DNA of 38,890 nt from Aliidongia dinghuensis (lineage in GTDB: Bacteria > Pseudomonadota > Alphaproteobacteria > ATCC43930 > CGMCC-115725). Each line of letters begins with the position of its first letter. Position 1 is the stretch's first letter. The notes under the pieces are model-generated. The model had not been told where the DNA came from and made no database searches. It worked only from the letters and a program-made list of their open reading frames with translations. The translations under genes and the position numbers were made by a program. Shown here one piece after another: positions 15,914 to 23,639 of the stretch. Location: NCBI RefSeq assembly GCF_014643535.1, contig NZ_BMJQ01000031.1:1-38890 (forward strand), written 5' to 3'.

Positions 15914-17972
15914 CGATCGGACCGAGATTGACGTAGACGCTCTTCATCTGGCTATAAGCCTCGATCGCCGCGCGCGAATTCTCGCGGCCTAGTCCCGATT
16001 GCTTGTAGCCGCCGAACGGCAGCTCGACCGGCGTCACATTGTAATGATTGATCCAGCAGGTGCCGGCTTCGAGCCGGGCGATGGTGCGATGCGCGCGCGC
16101 CAGGTCGCGGGTGAAGACGCCAGCGGCGAGGCCGAAGCGTGTGTCGTTGGCGCGGGCGACCACCTCGTCCTCATCCTCGAACCCCAGCACCGACATGACC
16201 GGGCCGAAGATCTCCTCGCGCACGATCGTCATCTGATCGGTGCAGCCGTCGAAGATCGTCGGTTCCATAAAGGCGCCGCGGCCGAGTGCGCCGTCCGTGA
16301 TCCGGTGACCGCCGGCCAGCAGCCTGGCCCCCTCGGCCCGGCCGCGCTCGATATAGCCCAGCACCTTTTGCAGATGATCCTCGGAGATGAGCGAACCAAC
16401 CTGGGTGCGCGGGTCGAGGGGGTCGCCGACCACCAGGCGCCGGGTGCGCTCGACCAGCTTGGCAAGGAAGGGCTCGCGCACCCGATGGTGCACGAAGACG
16501 CGCGTACCGTTCGAGCAGATCTCCCCAGCCGAATAGAAATTGCCGATGAGCGCGCCGGACACGGCATCATCGAGATCGGCATCGTCGAACACGATCAAGG
16601 GCGACTTGCCGCCGAGCTCGAGCGTGACGCGCTTCAGGCCGGACCCGGCATCGGCCAGCACATGCTTGCCGGTTGCAACCTCGCCGGTCAGCGACAGTTT
16701 CGCGATGTCAGGGTGGCGGGTCAGCAGTTGACCGGTCTCGGCAAAGCCCTGAACGACGCTGAAGAGGCCGTCCGGCACACCGGCCTCGACCATGATCTCG
16801 GCCAGCTTCACCGCACTGAGGGGTGTCAGTTCCGCCGGCTTGAAAATCATCGCGTTGCCGCAAGCGAGTGCCGGCGCCGCCTTCCAGCAGGCGATCTGTA
16901 GCGGGTAGTTCCAGGCGCCGATACCTGCGACCACGCCGAACGGTTCCCGTCGGGTATAGCCGAAGGCGCCGGGTCCGAGATCGACCTGTTCGCCGCTGAG
17001 GCCGGCGGCGGCACCGGCGAAATATTCGAAGCAGTCCGCACCGGACAGGATATCGACCGCCGCGGTCTCCTGGATCGGCTTGCCCGTGTCGAGCGTCTCC
17101 AGCCGCGCCAACGCGTCATTGCGCTGGCGCAGCAGGTCGGCGACACGGCGCAGCACCCGGCCCCGCTCGGCCCCACTCCGGCTAGCCCAGTGCCGCTGAG
17201 CCGCCTGCGCGCGGGTGACGGCGGCATCGATCTCGGCCGCACCGGCGATTTCGACCTCGGCCAGGGTCTCGCCGGTTGCCGGATTGATCGTGGCAAAACG
17301 CCCGGCGGGGCGCGGACGTGCCGGGCGTCCAGCCCCAGTTCCAGCCCCAGTTCCAGCCCCCGGGGAGGCCGGTTTGACAGCGGCGAGCTGGCCGTCGACA
17401 AAGGCCGAGACGATGGCCCGGGCACTGGCGCTTTCAGCCTGGGCACTGGCCGAAAGCGTCTTTTGCAGCCAGAGTCCGTCGATCAGGGCCGCGGTCGTGA
17501 CCGCGATCGCATGGGCGTCCCCCGCCGACACGAGCTGCTTTAGCGCATGGCGCAGGTTCGACTGCATGCGGCCCTGGTAGACGGTCTGCACGCGCCGGAA
17601 GCGGGCGGAATACAGCACCTGGCCCCAGAAGGCGAGCCAGACGCTGGCCGTCGGCCGGTCGAACTCCTCCGATGCGAGACAGGCATCGATGATCGCCTGC
17701 AATCGGGCGCGTGGCGTCCGCGCAGCGGCGAGCTTCTGGGCCGCAAGGCGGCTCAGGCGCCCGGCCAGATGGCGCAGCGTCGCCTCCAGCAGGCCCTCCT
17801 TGTCGCCGAAATAGTGCGCGACCAGCCCGGGCGAGACGCCGGCACGGCGGGCAATATCGTGCAGCGTGCAGGCGGCGAAACCGACGTCGGCCAGCGACGC
17901 GATCGTGCCCTCGATCAATTGCAGCCGCCGCCCTTCCTCGCCCTCGACCCGTCTCGGACTCACGCCGCCCAT
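15900..17972 (-). CDS. betI-betB: BetI-BetB fusion: TetR-type choline repressor joined to betaine aldehyde dehydrogenase
   Basis: One 690-codon frame with two complete functions. Residues 1-199 match BetI: helix-turn-helix 36-58 (TLHDIARRAGVSPGLVAHYF), the BetI-like SVWLAFWGQVL and ALIDGLWL. Residues 200-224 form a Gly/Ala/Thr/Pro linker (GAGTGAGTGAG, then RPARPRP). Residues 225-690 match BetB from FATINPATG onward: GAWNYP, E452 in LELGGKSP and catalytic C486 in GEICSNGTRV, 34 residues apart as in ALDHs. About 20 residues normally preceding this point in BetB are replaced by the linker. No ATG, GTG or TTG occurs in frame between codons 148 and 273. ATG at 17972 is chosen for its SD (GAGGA); ATG at 18023 would add 17 residues without an SD. 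Normally betI and betB are separate genes. Expected role: NAD-linked oxidation of betaine aldehyde to glycine betaine, plus choline-responsive repression. Confidence 0.9.
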   Translation of the reverse strand: MGGVSPRRVEGEEGRRLQLIEGTIASLADVGFAACTLHDIARRAGVSPGLVAHYFGDKEGLLEATLRHLAGRLSRLAAQKLAAARTPRARLQAIIDACLASEEFDRPTASVWLAFWGQVLYSARFRRVQTVYQGRMQSNLRHALKQLVSAGDAHAIAVTTAALIDGLWLQKTLSASAQAESASARAIVSAFVDGQLAAVKPASPGAGTGAGTGAGRPARPRPAGRFATINPATGETLAEVEIAGAAEIDAAVTRAQAAQRHWASRSGAERGRVLRRVADLLRQRNDALARLETLDTGKPIQETAAVDILSGADCFEYFAGAAAGLSGEQVDLGPGAFGYTRREPFGVVAGIGAWNYPLQIACWKAAPALACGNAMIFKPAELTPLSAVKLAEIMVEAGVPDGLFSVVQGFAETGQLLTRHPDIAKLSLTGEVATGKHVLADAGSGLKRVTLELGGKSPLIVFDDADLDDAVSGALIGNFYSAGEICSNGTRVFVHHRVREPFLAKLVERTRRLVVGDPLDPRTQVGSLISEDHLQKVLGYIERGRAEGARLLAGGHRITDGALGRGAFMEPTIFDGCTDQMTIVREEIFGPVMSVLGFEDEDEVVARANDTRFGLAAGVFTRDLARAHRTIARLEAGTCWINHYNVTPVELPFGGYKQSGLGRENSRAAIEAYSQMKSVYVNLGPIDAPY
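17329..17363 (-). repeat. 12-bp tandem repeat encoding the BetI-BetB linker
   Basis: The + strand reads CCAGCCCCAGTT at 17329-17340 and again at 17341-17352, followed by a partial third copy. Because the unit is 12 bp, each copy adds four residues (Gly-Ala-Gly-Thr) without changing frame. It sits exactly at the junction of the two fused domains. Confidence 0.85.
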
Positions 17973-18036
17973 CGTTCCATCCTCATCGACCGGCCCGGCA
18001 TGCTCCGCCCCGGACCGTCCCATTTGACAATGTTAA

Positions 18037-18052
18037 ATGATCGTTCAATCAT
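18037..18052. promoter_or_regulatory. Putative BetI operator, next to betI-betB
   Basis: Dyad ATGAT - CGTTCA - ATCAT, containing the half-site CGTTCAAT (18042-18049). It lies 14-29 bp upstream of the ATG at 18023 and 65-80 bp upstream of the preferred start at 17972. The sequence TGATCGTTCAAT recurs with one change at 18204-18215. A TTGAAC/GTTCAA-type dyad is what I recall for BetI sites; this needs checking against a motif database. Confidence 0.55.
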
Positions 18053-18152
18053 ATTTTTGTCGCCTAGGTTCGGCACACATCCTTGCGTTCGCGCATTTTT
18101 GCACGCCGCCGCGTCTTTAGCCAAACGCGACATTCTCTGTCATAAATTGTCC

Positions 18153-18160
18153 ATTGAACG
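18153..18160 (-). promoter_or_regulatory. Third CGTTCAAT half-site, inverted
   Basis: ATTGAACG is the reverse complement of the half-site found at 18042-18049 and 18208-18215. It is followed by the 8-bp palindrome TTGTACAA at 18162-18169. It lies midway in the divergent region and may overlap the promoter for the ABC genes. Confidence 0.4.
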
Positions 18161-18197
18161 CTTGTACAACGGAGTTCACTGGGAGGCGGAAAGCTCG

Positions 18198-18215
18198 ATT
18201 GAGTGACCGTTCAAT
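18198..18215. promoter_or_regulatory. Putative BetI operator, next to the ABC transporter
   Basis: Dyad ATTGA - 8 bp - TCAAT, containing the half-site CGTTCAAT (18208-18215). It lies 60 bp before the start of the substrate-binding-protein gene. Sharing this element with the bet side of the divergent region suggests joint control by the BetI moiety. Confidence 0.55.
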
Positions 18216-18274
18216 GACAACCGGCTTGCCGCCGCGACGCTCCGGCAGGGTCGAAATCAGGAGGGGGACAGCAT

Positions 18275-19399
18275 ATGACGTCAATTCTCAAGAGCCGGCT
18301 GCTGGCGACCGTCGCCGGTGTCGTCGTGTTTGCCGGCGTTGCCCCGGCCTTTGTTGCCCCGGCCTGGGCGGAGCCCTCGGCCGAACTGATCGCCGCCGCC
18401 AAGAAGGAAGGCGCGCTGACCGTCATCGCCCTGCCGCACGACTGGTGCGGCTATGGCCCGATGATCGATGCATTCAAGGCGAAGTACGGCATCACGATCA
18501 ACGAGCTCAACCCGGACGCGGGCTCGGGCGACGAGGTCCAGGCGATCAAGGCGAACAAGGGCAACACGGGCCCGCAGGCACCGGACGTGATCGACGTCGG
18601 CCTGTCCTTCGGTCCGACAGCCAAGGCCGAGGGCCTGATACAGCCGTACAAAGTCTCGACCTGGGCCTCTATCCCGGCCTCGGCCAAGGATGCCGACGGC
18701 TATTGGACCGGCGACTATTACGGTGTGCTCGCCTTCGAGGTGAATGCCGACATCGTCAAGAAGATCCCCCAGGATTGGAAGGACCTGCTGTCGTCAGACT
18801 ATGCGAATTCCGTGGCGCTCGCCGGCGATCCGCGTTCGGCCAACCAGGCGATCCAGGGCGTCTATGCCGCCGGTCTCGCATCCGAGGCGCATGACCCGAC
18901 CAAGGCCGCCGAGGCCGGCCTGAAGTTCTATTCCGAACTCAACAAGAAGGGCAATTTCGTGCCCGTCGTCGGCAAGGCCGCCCCGCTCGCCCAGGGCGCC
19001 ACGCCGATCGTCGTGCGCTGGGACTATAACGCGTTCGCCGATCGCGACACGCTGAAGGGCAATCCGAAGGTCGAGGTCGTCGTGCCGCATTCGGGCGTCG
19101 TCGCCGGCGTCTATGTGCAGGCGATCAGCGCCTTTGCGCCGCATCCGAACGCCGCCAAGCTGTGGCTGGAATATCTCTATTCCGACGAGGGACAGACCGC
19201 CTGGCTGCGCGGCTATTGCCACCCGATCCGCTTCAAGGACCTGGTCGAGCACAAGGCGATCCCGGCCGACCTGCTCGCCAAGCTGCCGCCGGCCGCGGCC
19301 TATGACAAGGCCGTGTTCCCGACGATCGAGGACCAGGACGCGGCCAAGGCGGTGATCACGAAGAACTGGGACAGCGTCGTCGGCGCCAGCGTCAAGTAG
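18275..19399 (+). CDS. ABC transporter periplasmic substrate-binding protein (PotD/iron-type family)
   Basis: A 374-residue exported binding protein with a signal peptide of about 37 residues ending APAWA before EPSAEL. The mature part follows the bacterial solute-binding family that accompanies spermidine/putrescine-like importers: EGALTVIALPHDWCGYGPMIDAFKAKYGI, then APDVIDVG, a Trp/Tyr-rich YWTGDYYGVLAF, and the C-terminal EYLYSDEGQTAWLRGYCHP. ATG at 18275 has the SD AGGAGGGG at 18259-18266. It is divergent from betI-betB across 250 bp. By position it probably binds choline, a choline precursor or another quaternary amine, although choline importers usually use a different (ChoX/OpuAC) binding-protein family. 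Specificity is inference. Confidence 0.92.
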   Translation: MTSILKSRLLATVAGVVVFAGVAPAFVAPAWAEPSAELIAAAKKEGALTVIALPHDWCGYGPMIDAFKAKYGITINELNPDAGSGDEVQAIKANKGNTGPQAPDVIDVGLSFGPTAKAEGLIQPYKVSTWASIPASAKDADGYWTGDYYGVLAFEVNADIVKKIPQDWKDLLSSDYANSVALAGDPRSANQAIQGVYAAGLASEAHDPTKAAEAGLKFYSELNKKGNFVPVVGKAAPLAQGATPIVVRWDYNAFADRDTLKGNPKVEVVVPHSGVVAGVYVQAISAFAPHPNAAKLWLEYLYSDEGQTAWLRGYCHPIRFKDLVEHKAIPADLLAKLPPAAAYDKAVFPTIEDQDAAKAVITKNWDSVVGASVK

Positions 19400-19425
19400 C
19401 AGCACGAGGCATATCGTCTGAGCGG

Positions 19426-19456
19426 AAGTACTTGCCGGCGTCGCCGGCAAGTACTT
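19426..19456. terminator. Perfect 14-bp hairpin between the binding-protein and permease genes
   Basis: Arms AAGTACTTGCCGGC and its exact complement enclose a 3-base loop GTC, 26 bp after the binding-protein stop. No T-run follows, so it is more likely a processing or stabilising stem, or partial attenuator, that keeps the binding protein more abundant than the membrane subunits. This is a common layout in ABC operons. Confidence 0.65.
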
Positions 19457-19502
19457 ACCCTTTCGTAGCGGCGGCCGGCGGGTCGCCATCTCGGGGCCAT
19501 CG

Positions 19503-20411
19503 ATGTCCGTAGTCGCCCAGGACGTAGTCGTGACGAGGGGGAGGCTGTCGCTCGGCAGCCTGCTCTCGCCCGCCATGCTCGGCATCCTGCCCTTCTTCGT
19601 GTTCGCCCTCCTGTTCCTGATCCTGCCGACCTGCATCCTGATGGTCGGCGCGTTCCAGGATCAGGCCGGCAACTTCACGCTCGACAATCTCGCCAAGCTG
19701 CTGGACCAGCCGCAGCTGCTGGCGTCCTACTGGATCAGCATCAAGGTCAGCCTGGCCTCGGCGATCGGCGGGGCACTGTTCGGCTTCCTCATCGCCTACG
19801 CGATCGTGCAGGGCGGGCTCCCGCCCTGGGTTCGGCCGTCGGTGCTGACCTTCTCCGGCGTCGCGTCCAATTTCGCCGGCGTGCCGCTCGCCTTTGCCTT
19901 CCTGGCCACCTTCGGCCGGGTCGGCCTGGTGACGGTGCTGCTGCGCGACTGGTTCGGCGTCAACATCTACTCGCACGATATCGGCTTCAATCTGCTGAGC
20001 TTCACAGGCCTGACGCTGACATATCTCTATTTCCAGATCCCGCTGATGGTGCTGATCATCGTGCCGGCGCTCGAAGGCCTGAAGCGCGAGTGGCGCGAGG
20101 CGTCGCAGATCCTCGGCGGCACGAATTTCCACTATTGGCGCTATGTGGCACTGCCGGTCCTGTGGCCAAGCATCCTGGGTGCCACCCTGCTGCTGTTCGC
20201 CAACTCTTTCGGCGCCGTCGCGACCGCCTATGCCCTGACCGGCTCCTCGCTCAATATCGTGACGATCCAGCTATACGCGCAGATCCGCGGCGACGTGCTG
20301 CACGATCCCAATCTCGGCTTCGCGCTCGCCTTCGGCATGATCCTCATCACCTGCCTGTCCAACGGCGCCTATATCTGGCTCCGCGGCCGCAGCGAAAGGT
20401 GGCTGCGATGA
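19503..20411 (+). CDS. ABC transporter permease (first membrane subunit)
   Basis: A 302-residue inner-membrane subunit with about six hydrophobic helices. It carries the EAA-type coupling loop (LKREWREASQILGGTNFHYWRYVALPVL) that contacts the ATPase. Together with the next gene it should form the translocation channel for the binding protein's ligand. The style (long first periplasmic loop, PotB-like) fits polyamine/iron-type importers. It follows the hairpin at 19426 and overlaps the next permease by 4 bp (ATGA). Confidence 0.92.
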   Translation: MSVVAQDVVVTRGRLSLGSLLSPAMLGILPFFVFALLFLILPTCILMVGAFQDQAGNFTLDNLAKLLDQPQLLASYWISIKVSLASAIGGALFGFLIAYAIVQGGLPPWVRPSVLTFSGVASNFAGVPLAFAFLATFGRVGLVTVLLRDWFGVNIYSHDIGFNLLSFTGLTLTYLYFQIPLMVLIIVPALEGLKREWREASQILGGTNFHYWRYVALPVLWPSILGATLLLFANSFGAVATAYALTGSSLNIVTIQLYAQIRGDVLHDPNLGFALAFGMILITCLSNGAYIWLRGRSERWLR

Positions 20412-21193
20412 AGCGCTCGACGCTCCTCGGCTGGGTGATCCTCGCGTTCGGCGCCACCTATTTCATTCTGCCGCTGCTGGCGACCTTTGAATTCTCGCTG
20501 CGCATGCTGCGCGGGCAATACAGCTTCGAAGCCTATAGCGTCGTGTTCGGCGACGCTCAGTTCCGCGCGACCTTCCTCTATTCCGCCACACTGGCGCTCG
20601 TCACCATCGTGCTGGGTGCACTCCTGGTAGTGCCGACCGCCTATCTGGTCCGCCTGCGCCTGCCGCATCTGCGTGGACTGGTCGAATTCGTGACGTTGCT
20701 GCCGCTGGTCGTCCCGGCGATCGTCATCGTGTTCGGCTATCTGCGCCTCTATAATTCCTCGTCCTGGCTACCGCTCACCGGTTCTGACGCTGCAACCAAC
20801 GCCCTGCTCGCCTTCGGCTATGTCACGCTGGCGCTGCCATACATGTACCGGACCGTCGATACCGGCATGCGCGCGATCGACGTCAAGACCCTGACCGAGG
20901 CAGCGGAATCGCTCGGCGCCGGCTGGCCGACGATCATGCTGAAGGTGATCCTGCCGAACGTGCGCTCGGCCGTACTCGCCGGCGCTTTCCTGACCTTCGC
21001 GATCGTCATCGGCGAATTCACCTTCGCCAGCCTGCTGAACCGCCCTGCGTTCGGCCCCTATCTCCAGCTCATGGGCGCCAACCGGGCCTACGAGCCGTCG
21101 GCGCTCGCCATCATCGCCTTCCTGGTTACCTGGGCCTGCATGGGGTTGATCCAGATCTTCGGCCGCAAGCGCGGCGCCATCACCGTTCCTTGA
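20408..21193 (+). CDS. ABC transporter permease (second membrane subunit)
   Basis: A 261-residue PotC-like membrane subunit with six predicted helices and the EAA loop TEAAESLGAGWPTIMLKVILPNVRSAVL near residue 160-185. ATG at 20408 overlaps the preceding stop (ATGA), which decides the start; the open frame extends upstream inside the preceding gene but without homology. It is the partner of the permease at 19503. Thirteen bp separate it from the ATPase gene, so the four genes form one operon. Confidence 0.92.
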   Translation: MKRSTLLGWVILAFGATYFILPLLATFEFSLRMLRGQYSFEAYSVVFGDAQFRATFLYSATLALVTIVLGALLVVPTAYLVRLRLPHLRGLVEFVTLLPLVVPAIVIVFGYLRLYNSSSWLPLTGSDAATNALLAFGYVTLALPYMYRTVDTGMRAIDVKTLTEAAESLGAGWPTIMLKVILPNVRSAVLAGAFLTFAIVIGEFTFASLLNRPAFGPYLQLMGANRAYEPSALAIIAFLVTWACMGLIQIFGRKRGAITVP

Positions 21194-21206
21194 GGGGCGC
21201 TCCGCC

Positions 21207-22268
21207 ATGACTTTCCTTGAGATCAACAATATCCAGAAGAGCTTCGGCGACAATGTCGTCGTGCATGACTTCGATTTTGCGGCCCAGCGCGGCGAGTTCG
21301 TGTCGCTCTTGGGCCCCTCCGGCTGCGGCAAGACCACGGTGCTGCGCATGGTCGCCGGCTTCGAGCGGCAGACGGCCGGTACCGTCAGCCTGGACGGCAA
21401 GGACATCTCGCAACTGCCGGCGAACCAGCGCAACGTCGGCATGGTGTTCCAGGCCTACGCGCTGTTTCCCAACATGACCGTCGCGCAGAATATCGCCTTC
21501 GGCCTCAAGATCGCCAAACGCCCGGCCGACGAGATCGCGGTGCGCGTCCGCGAGATGCTCGACCTGATCAAGCTGCCGGCGCTGGGCGACCGCTATCCGT
21601 TCCAGCTTTCGGGCGGCCAGCAGCAGCGGGTGGCGCTCGCACGTGCGCTCGCAGTCAGGCCCAAGATGCTGCTGCTCGACGAGCCCCTGTCGGCGCTCGA
21701 TGCCAAGATCCGTGTGGCGCTGCGCGACGAGATCCGGTCGGTCCAGCGCGAACTCGGCATCACCACCCTGTTCGTCACCCACGACCAGGAGGAGGCGCTG
21801 TCGATCTCGGACCGTATCGTCGTGATGAGCGCGGGTCGGATCGAGCAGATCGGCACGCCTTTCGAGATCTACAACCGGCCGCGCACGCGTTTTGTCGCCT
21901 CCTTCGTCGGCGTGCTCAATCTGCTGGAGGGCCGGATCACCGATCCCGCGTCGGGCCGGATCGAGGTCGACGGCCGCGAGCTGGTCGTGGCTGGCGGCTT
22001 TCCCAAGGGCCAGACCGGCGATGCCGCGACACTGGCGCTCCGGCCCGAGGCGATCACGATCGGCTCCGGCGGCGAGGGTGCCAATCATCTCGACGGCCAT
22101 GTCGAGGAAGTCGGTTTCCAGGGCTCGGTCGTGCGCATCCGCGTGCGCTGCAACGACCGGATGATCTCGCTCGACAGCTTCAACAGCCGCGCCGCCCCGC
22201 CTCCGGAGCGTGGCACGCCGGTCACCCTGTCCTTCTCGCACGACGTCCAGGTGCTGGAGCCAGCGTGA
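21207..22268 (+). CDS. ABC transporter ATP-binding protein (PotA-type)
   Basis: A 353-residue cytoplasmic ATPase. Walker A is GPSGCGKTT, the Q-loop is GMVFQAYALFPNMTV, the ABC signature LSGGQQQRVALARAL, Walker B MLLLDEPLSALD, and the switch His is in FVTHDQEEAL. A C-terminal TOBE-like domain (about 285-353) is typical of the sugar/polyamine/iron importer ATPases. It is the last gene of the importer operon. Downstream lies an IS66 relic. Confidence 0.94.
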   Translation: MTFLEINNIQKSFGDNVVVHDFDFAAQRGEFVSLLGPSGCGKTTVLRMVAGFERQTAGTVSLDGKDISQLPANQRNVGMVFQAYALFPNMTVAQNIAFGLKIAKRPADEIAVRVREMLDLIKLPALGDRYPFQLSGGQQQRVALARALAVRPKMLLLDEPLSALDAKIRVALRDEIRSVQRELGITTLFVTHDQEEALSISDRIVVMSAGRIEQIGTPFEIYNRPRTRFVASFVGVLNLLEGRITDPASGRIEVDGRELVVAGGFPKGQTGDAATLALRPEAITIGSGGEGANHLDGHVEEVGFQGSVVRIRVRCNDRMISLDSFNSRAAPPPERGTPVTLSFSHDVQVLEPA

Positions 22269-22291
22269 TTCGGCCATTAGCGCTGCCGGAC

Positions 22292-22440
22292 CTACGCGCC
22301 AGGGGTCCCATGACAGAGCCCCTGTTGCACCCAAGGCAGGAGTTCGTCGATCCGGCGGATCGGGTGTCCTTCAGCGATCTTGGCGAGCGTTTCGCGTAGA
22401 TAAGCCTCGGAGTCGAGGTCGTTGCGCGCTTGCTTGCCGG
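22292..22440 (-). pseudogene. C-terminal remnant of an IS66-family transposase
   Basis: The minus strand reads NDLDSEAYLRETLAKIAEG, then HPIRRIDELLPW, ending at a TAG at 22292-22294. This is the conserved C-terminus of IS66 transposases (compare AYL-x-x-VL-x-RI-x-x-HPINRIDELLPW). Only about 50 codons remain and no catalytic residues or clear terminal inverted repeats are visible. It lies between the ABC operon and the pyrophosphatase gene and marks an old insertion. Confidence 0.75.
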
Positions 22441-22514
22441 GTAGTACAGGGATTGCGCCCCCTTCGGAAGCCGGCCCGGCCTTCTGAAAAGACTACAACG
22501 ACAGGAGACGTCCC

Positions 22515-23045
22515 ATGCGCCTCGACGCCATTCCCATCGGCGACAATCCCCCGGAAGATATCAACGTCGTCGTTGAGGTCGCGATTGGCGGCGAGCCCAT
22601 AAAATACGAAATGAACAAGGCGGCGGGGACATTGTTCGTCGACCGGTTCCTGTACACGCCAATGCGTTACCCAGGGAACTATGGATTCGTTCCGCATACG
22701 CTGTCGCTGGATGGTGACCCGATCGACGTGCTGGTCGCCAACACACGGCCAATCGTGCCCGGTGCCGTCATCAACGTCAGCCCCGTCGGCGTCTTGAAGA
22801 TGGAGGATGATGGCGGCGGCGACGAGAAGATCATCGCGGTTCCGTCTCCCACGCTGACGAAACGCTACCTGAAGATTTCGAACTACACCGATCTGCCGGA
22901 GATCACGCTCGAGCAAATCTGGCACTTCTTCGAGCATTACAAGGATCTCGAGGAAGGCAAATGGGTCAAGGTCGCCGGGTGGGGTGATGCGGCGGAGGCT
23001 CGACAATTGATCAGCGAGGCGATCGAAAGGGCGAAACGTTCTTGA
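22515..23045 (+). CDS. ppa: Inorganic pyrophosphatase, family I
   Basis: A 176-residue soluble Mg-dependent enzyme that hydrolyses pyrophosphate to phosphate. The family signature DGDPID (in LSLDGDPIDVLVA) is present. So are the active-site elements YEMNKAAGTLFVDRFL, YPGNYGFVPHT, and KISNYTDLPE before the C-terminal helix. The length matches bacterial hexameric PPases. ATG has SD CAGGAGACG. A housekeeping function not obviously tied to neighbours. An IS66 relic directly upstream raises the possibility that this is a second, acquired copy. Confidence 0.95.
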   Translation: MRLDAIPIGDNPPEDINVVVEVAIGGEPIKYEMNKAAGTLFVDRFLYTPMRYPGNYGFVPHTLSLDGDPIDVLVANTRPIVPGAVINVSPVGVLKMEDDGGGDEKIIAVPSPTLTKRYLKISNYTDLPEITLEQIWHFFEHYKDLEEGKWVKVAGWGDAAEARQLISEAIERAKRS

Positions 23046-23639
23046 AGTCCAGCGGGATTTTCGCCCGGACCTGCCATCGCGAATATCGATCGTTTTTCGT
23101 CTGACCCGATCGTGCCTGGAGATCCCGTCGAGATCGCAAGATGCTGGCCCGAAGGCATTGTCACACAGGGCATTGTCGCCCGCTGGGGCAAGGTAATGCC
23201 GGCTCAGACCGCCAAGGCGTGGGACGTTCACCCATCGCGCCGTGAACGAATCCAGGCGATGAACATCCAGGCGATGAACACGGCGGACCATGCGGCGGCG
23301 TTCGGAGCCACGTTACGCCCATGACCGCTTTCGAGGCTTCTTTGACCTCACACTTGCCTCGGCTGGCCGGTGACCTACATGGACAACCTGCTGCGCAGAA
23401 GCGCTTGAGTTGATACCAGCCCAAGGATCGACCGATGCCTTCGAGATGACGGGCACATCGCCGGGAGTGCCCGTTCACCTCGAAATCGCGCGCCGGAAAA
23501 TCCGGTCTGGTGCTGCGGACCCTCGCCATTGAACTGAAGCGTGGGCACCGCTCGACGAGCCGGTTCTGCGACGAACGGCAGCGACAGCTGCCGACGTCCG
23601 GGCCGACGGCCTCCTTTCTGTCACGGGTGGGGTGATCGA
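23046..23639. other. 594-bp region without a recognisable gene
   Basis: No frame here resembles a known family. A short direct duplication (GCGATGAACATCCAG-like, at about 23257-23281) occurs. Broken stretches such as PVTYMDNLLRRSA followed by a stop near 23407 hint at decayed coding DNA in shifting frames. I cannot identify what it was. Confidence 0.4.

Noticed and set aside
14252..15931. Long plus-strand frame over betA
   Set aside because: Covers a gene with full GMC motifs on the minus strand; no motifs of its own.
17270..17330. A separate betB start just after the betI part
   Set aside because: No ATG, GTG or TTG lies in frame between codons 148 and 273 of the fusion, and there is no SD-like site at the ALDH start.
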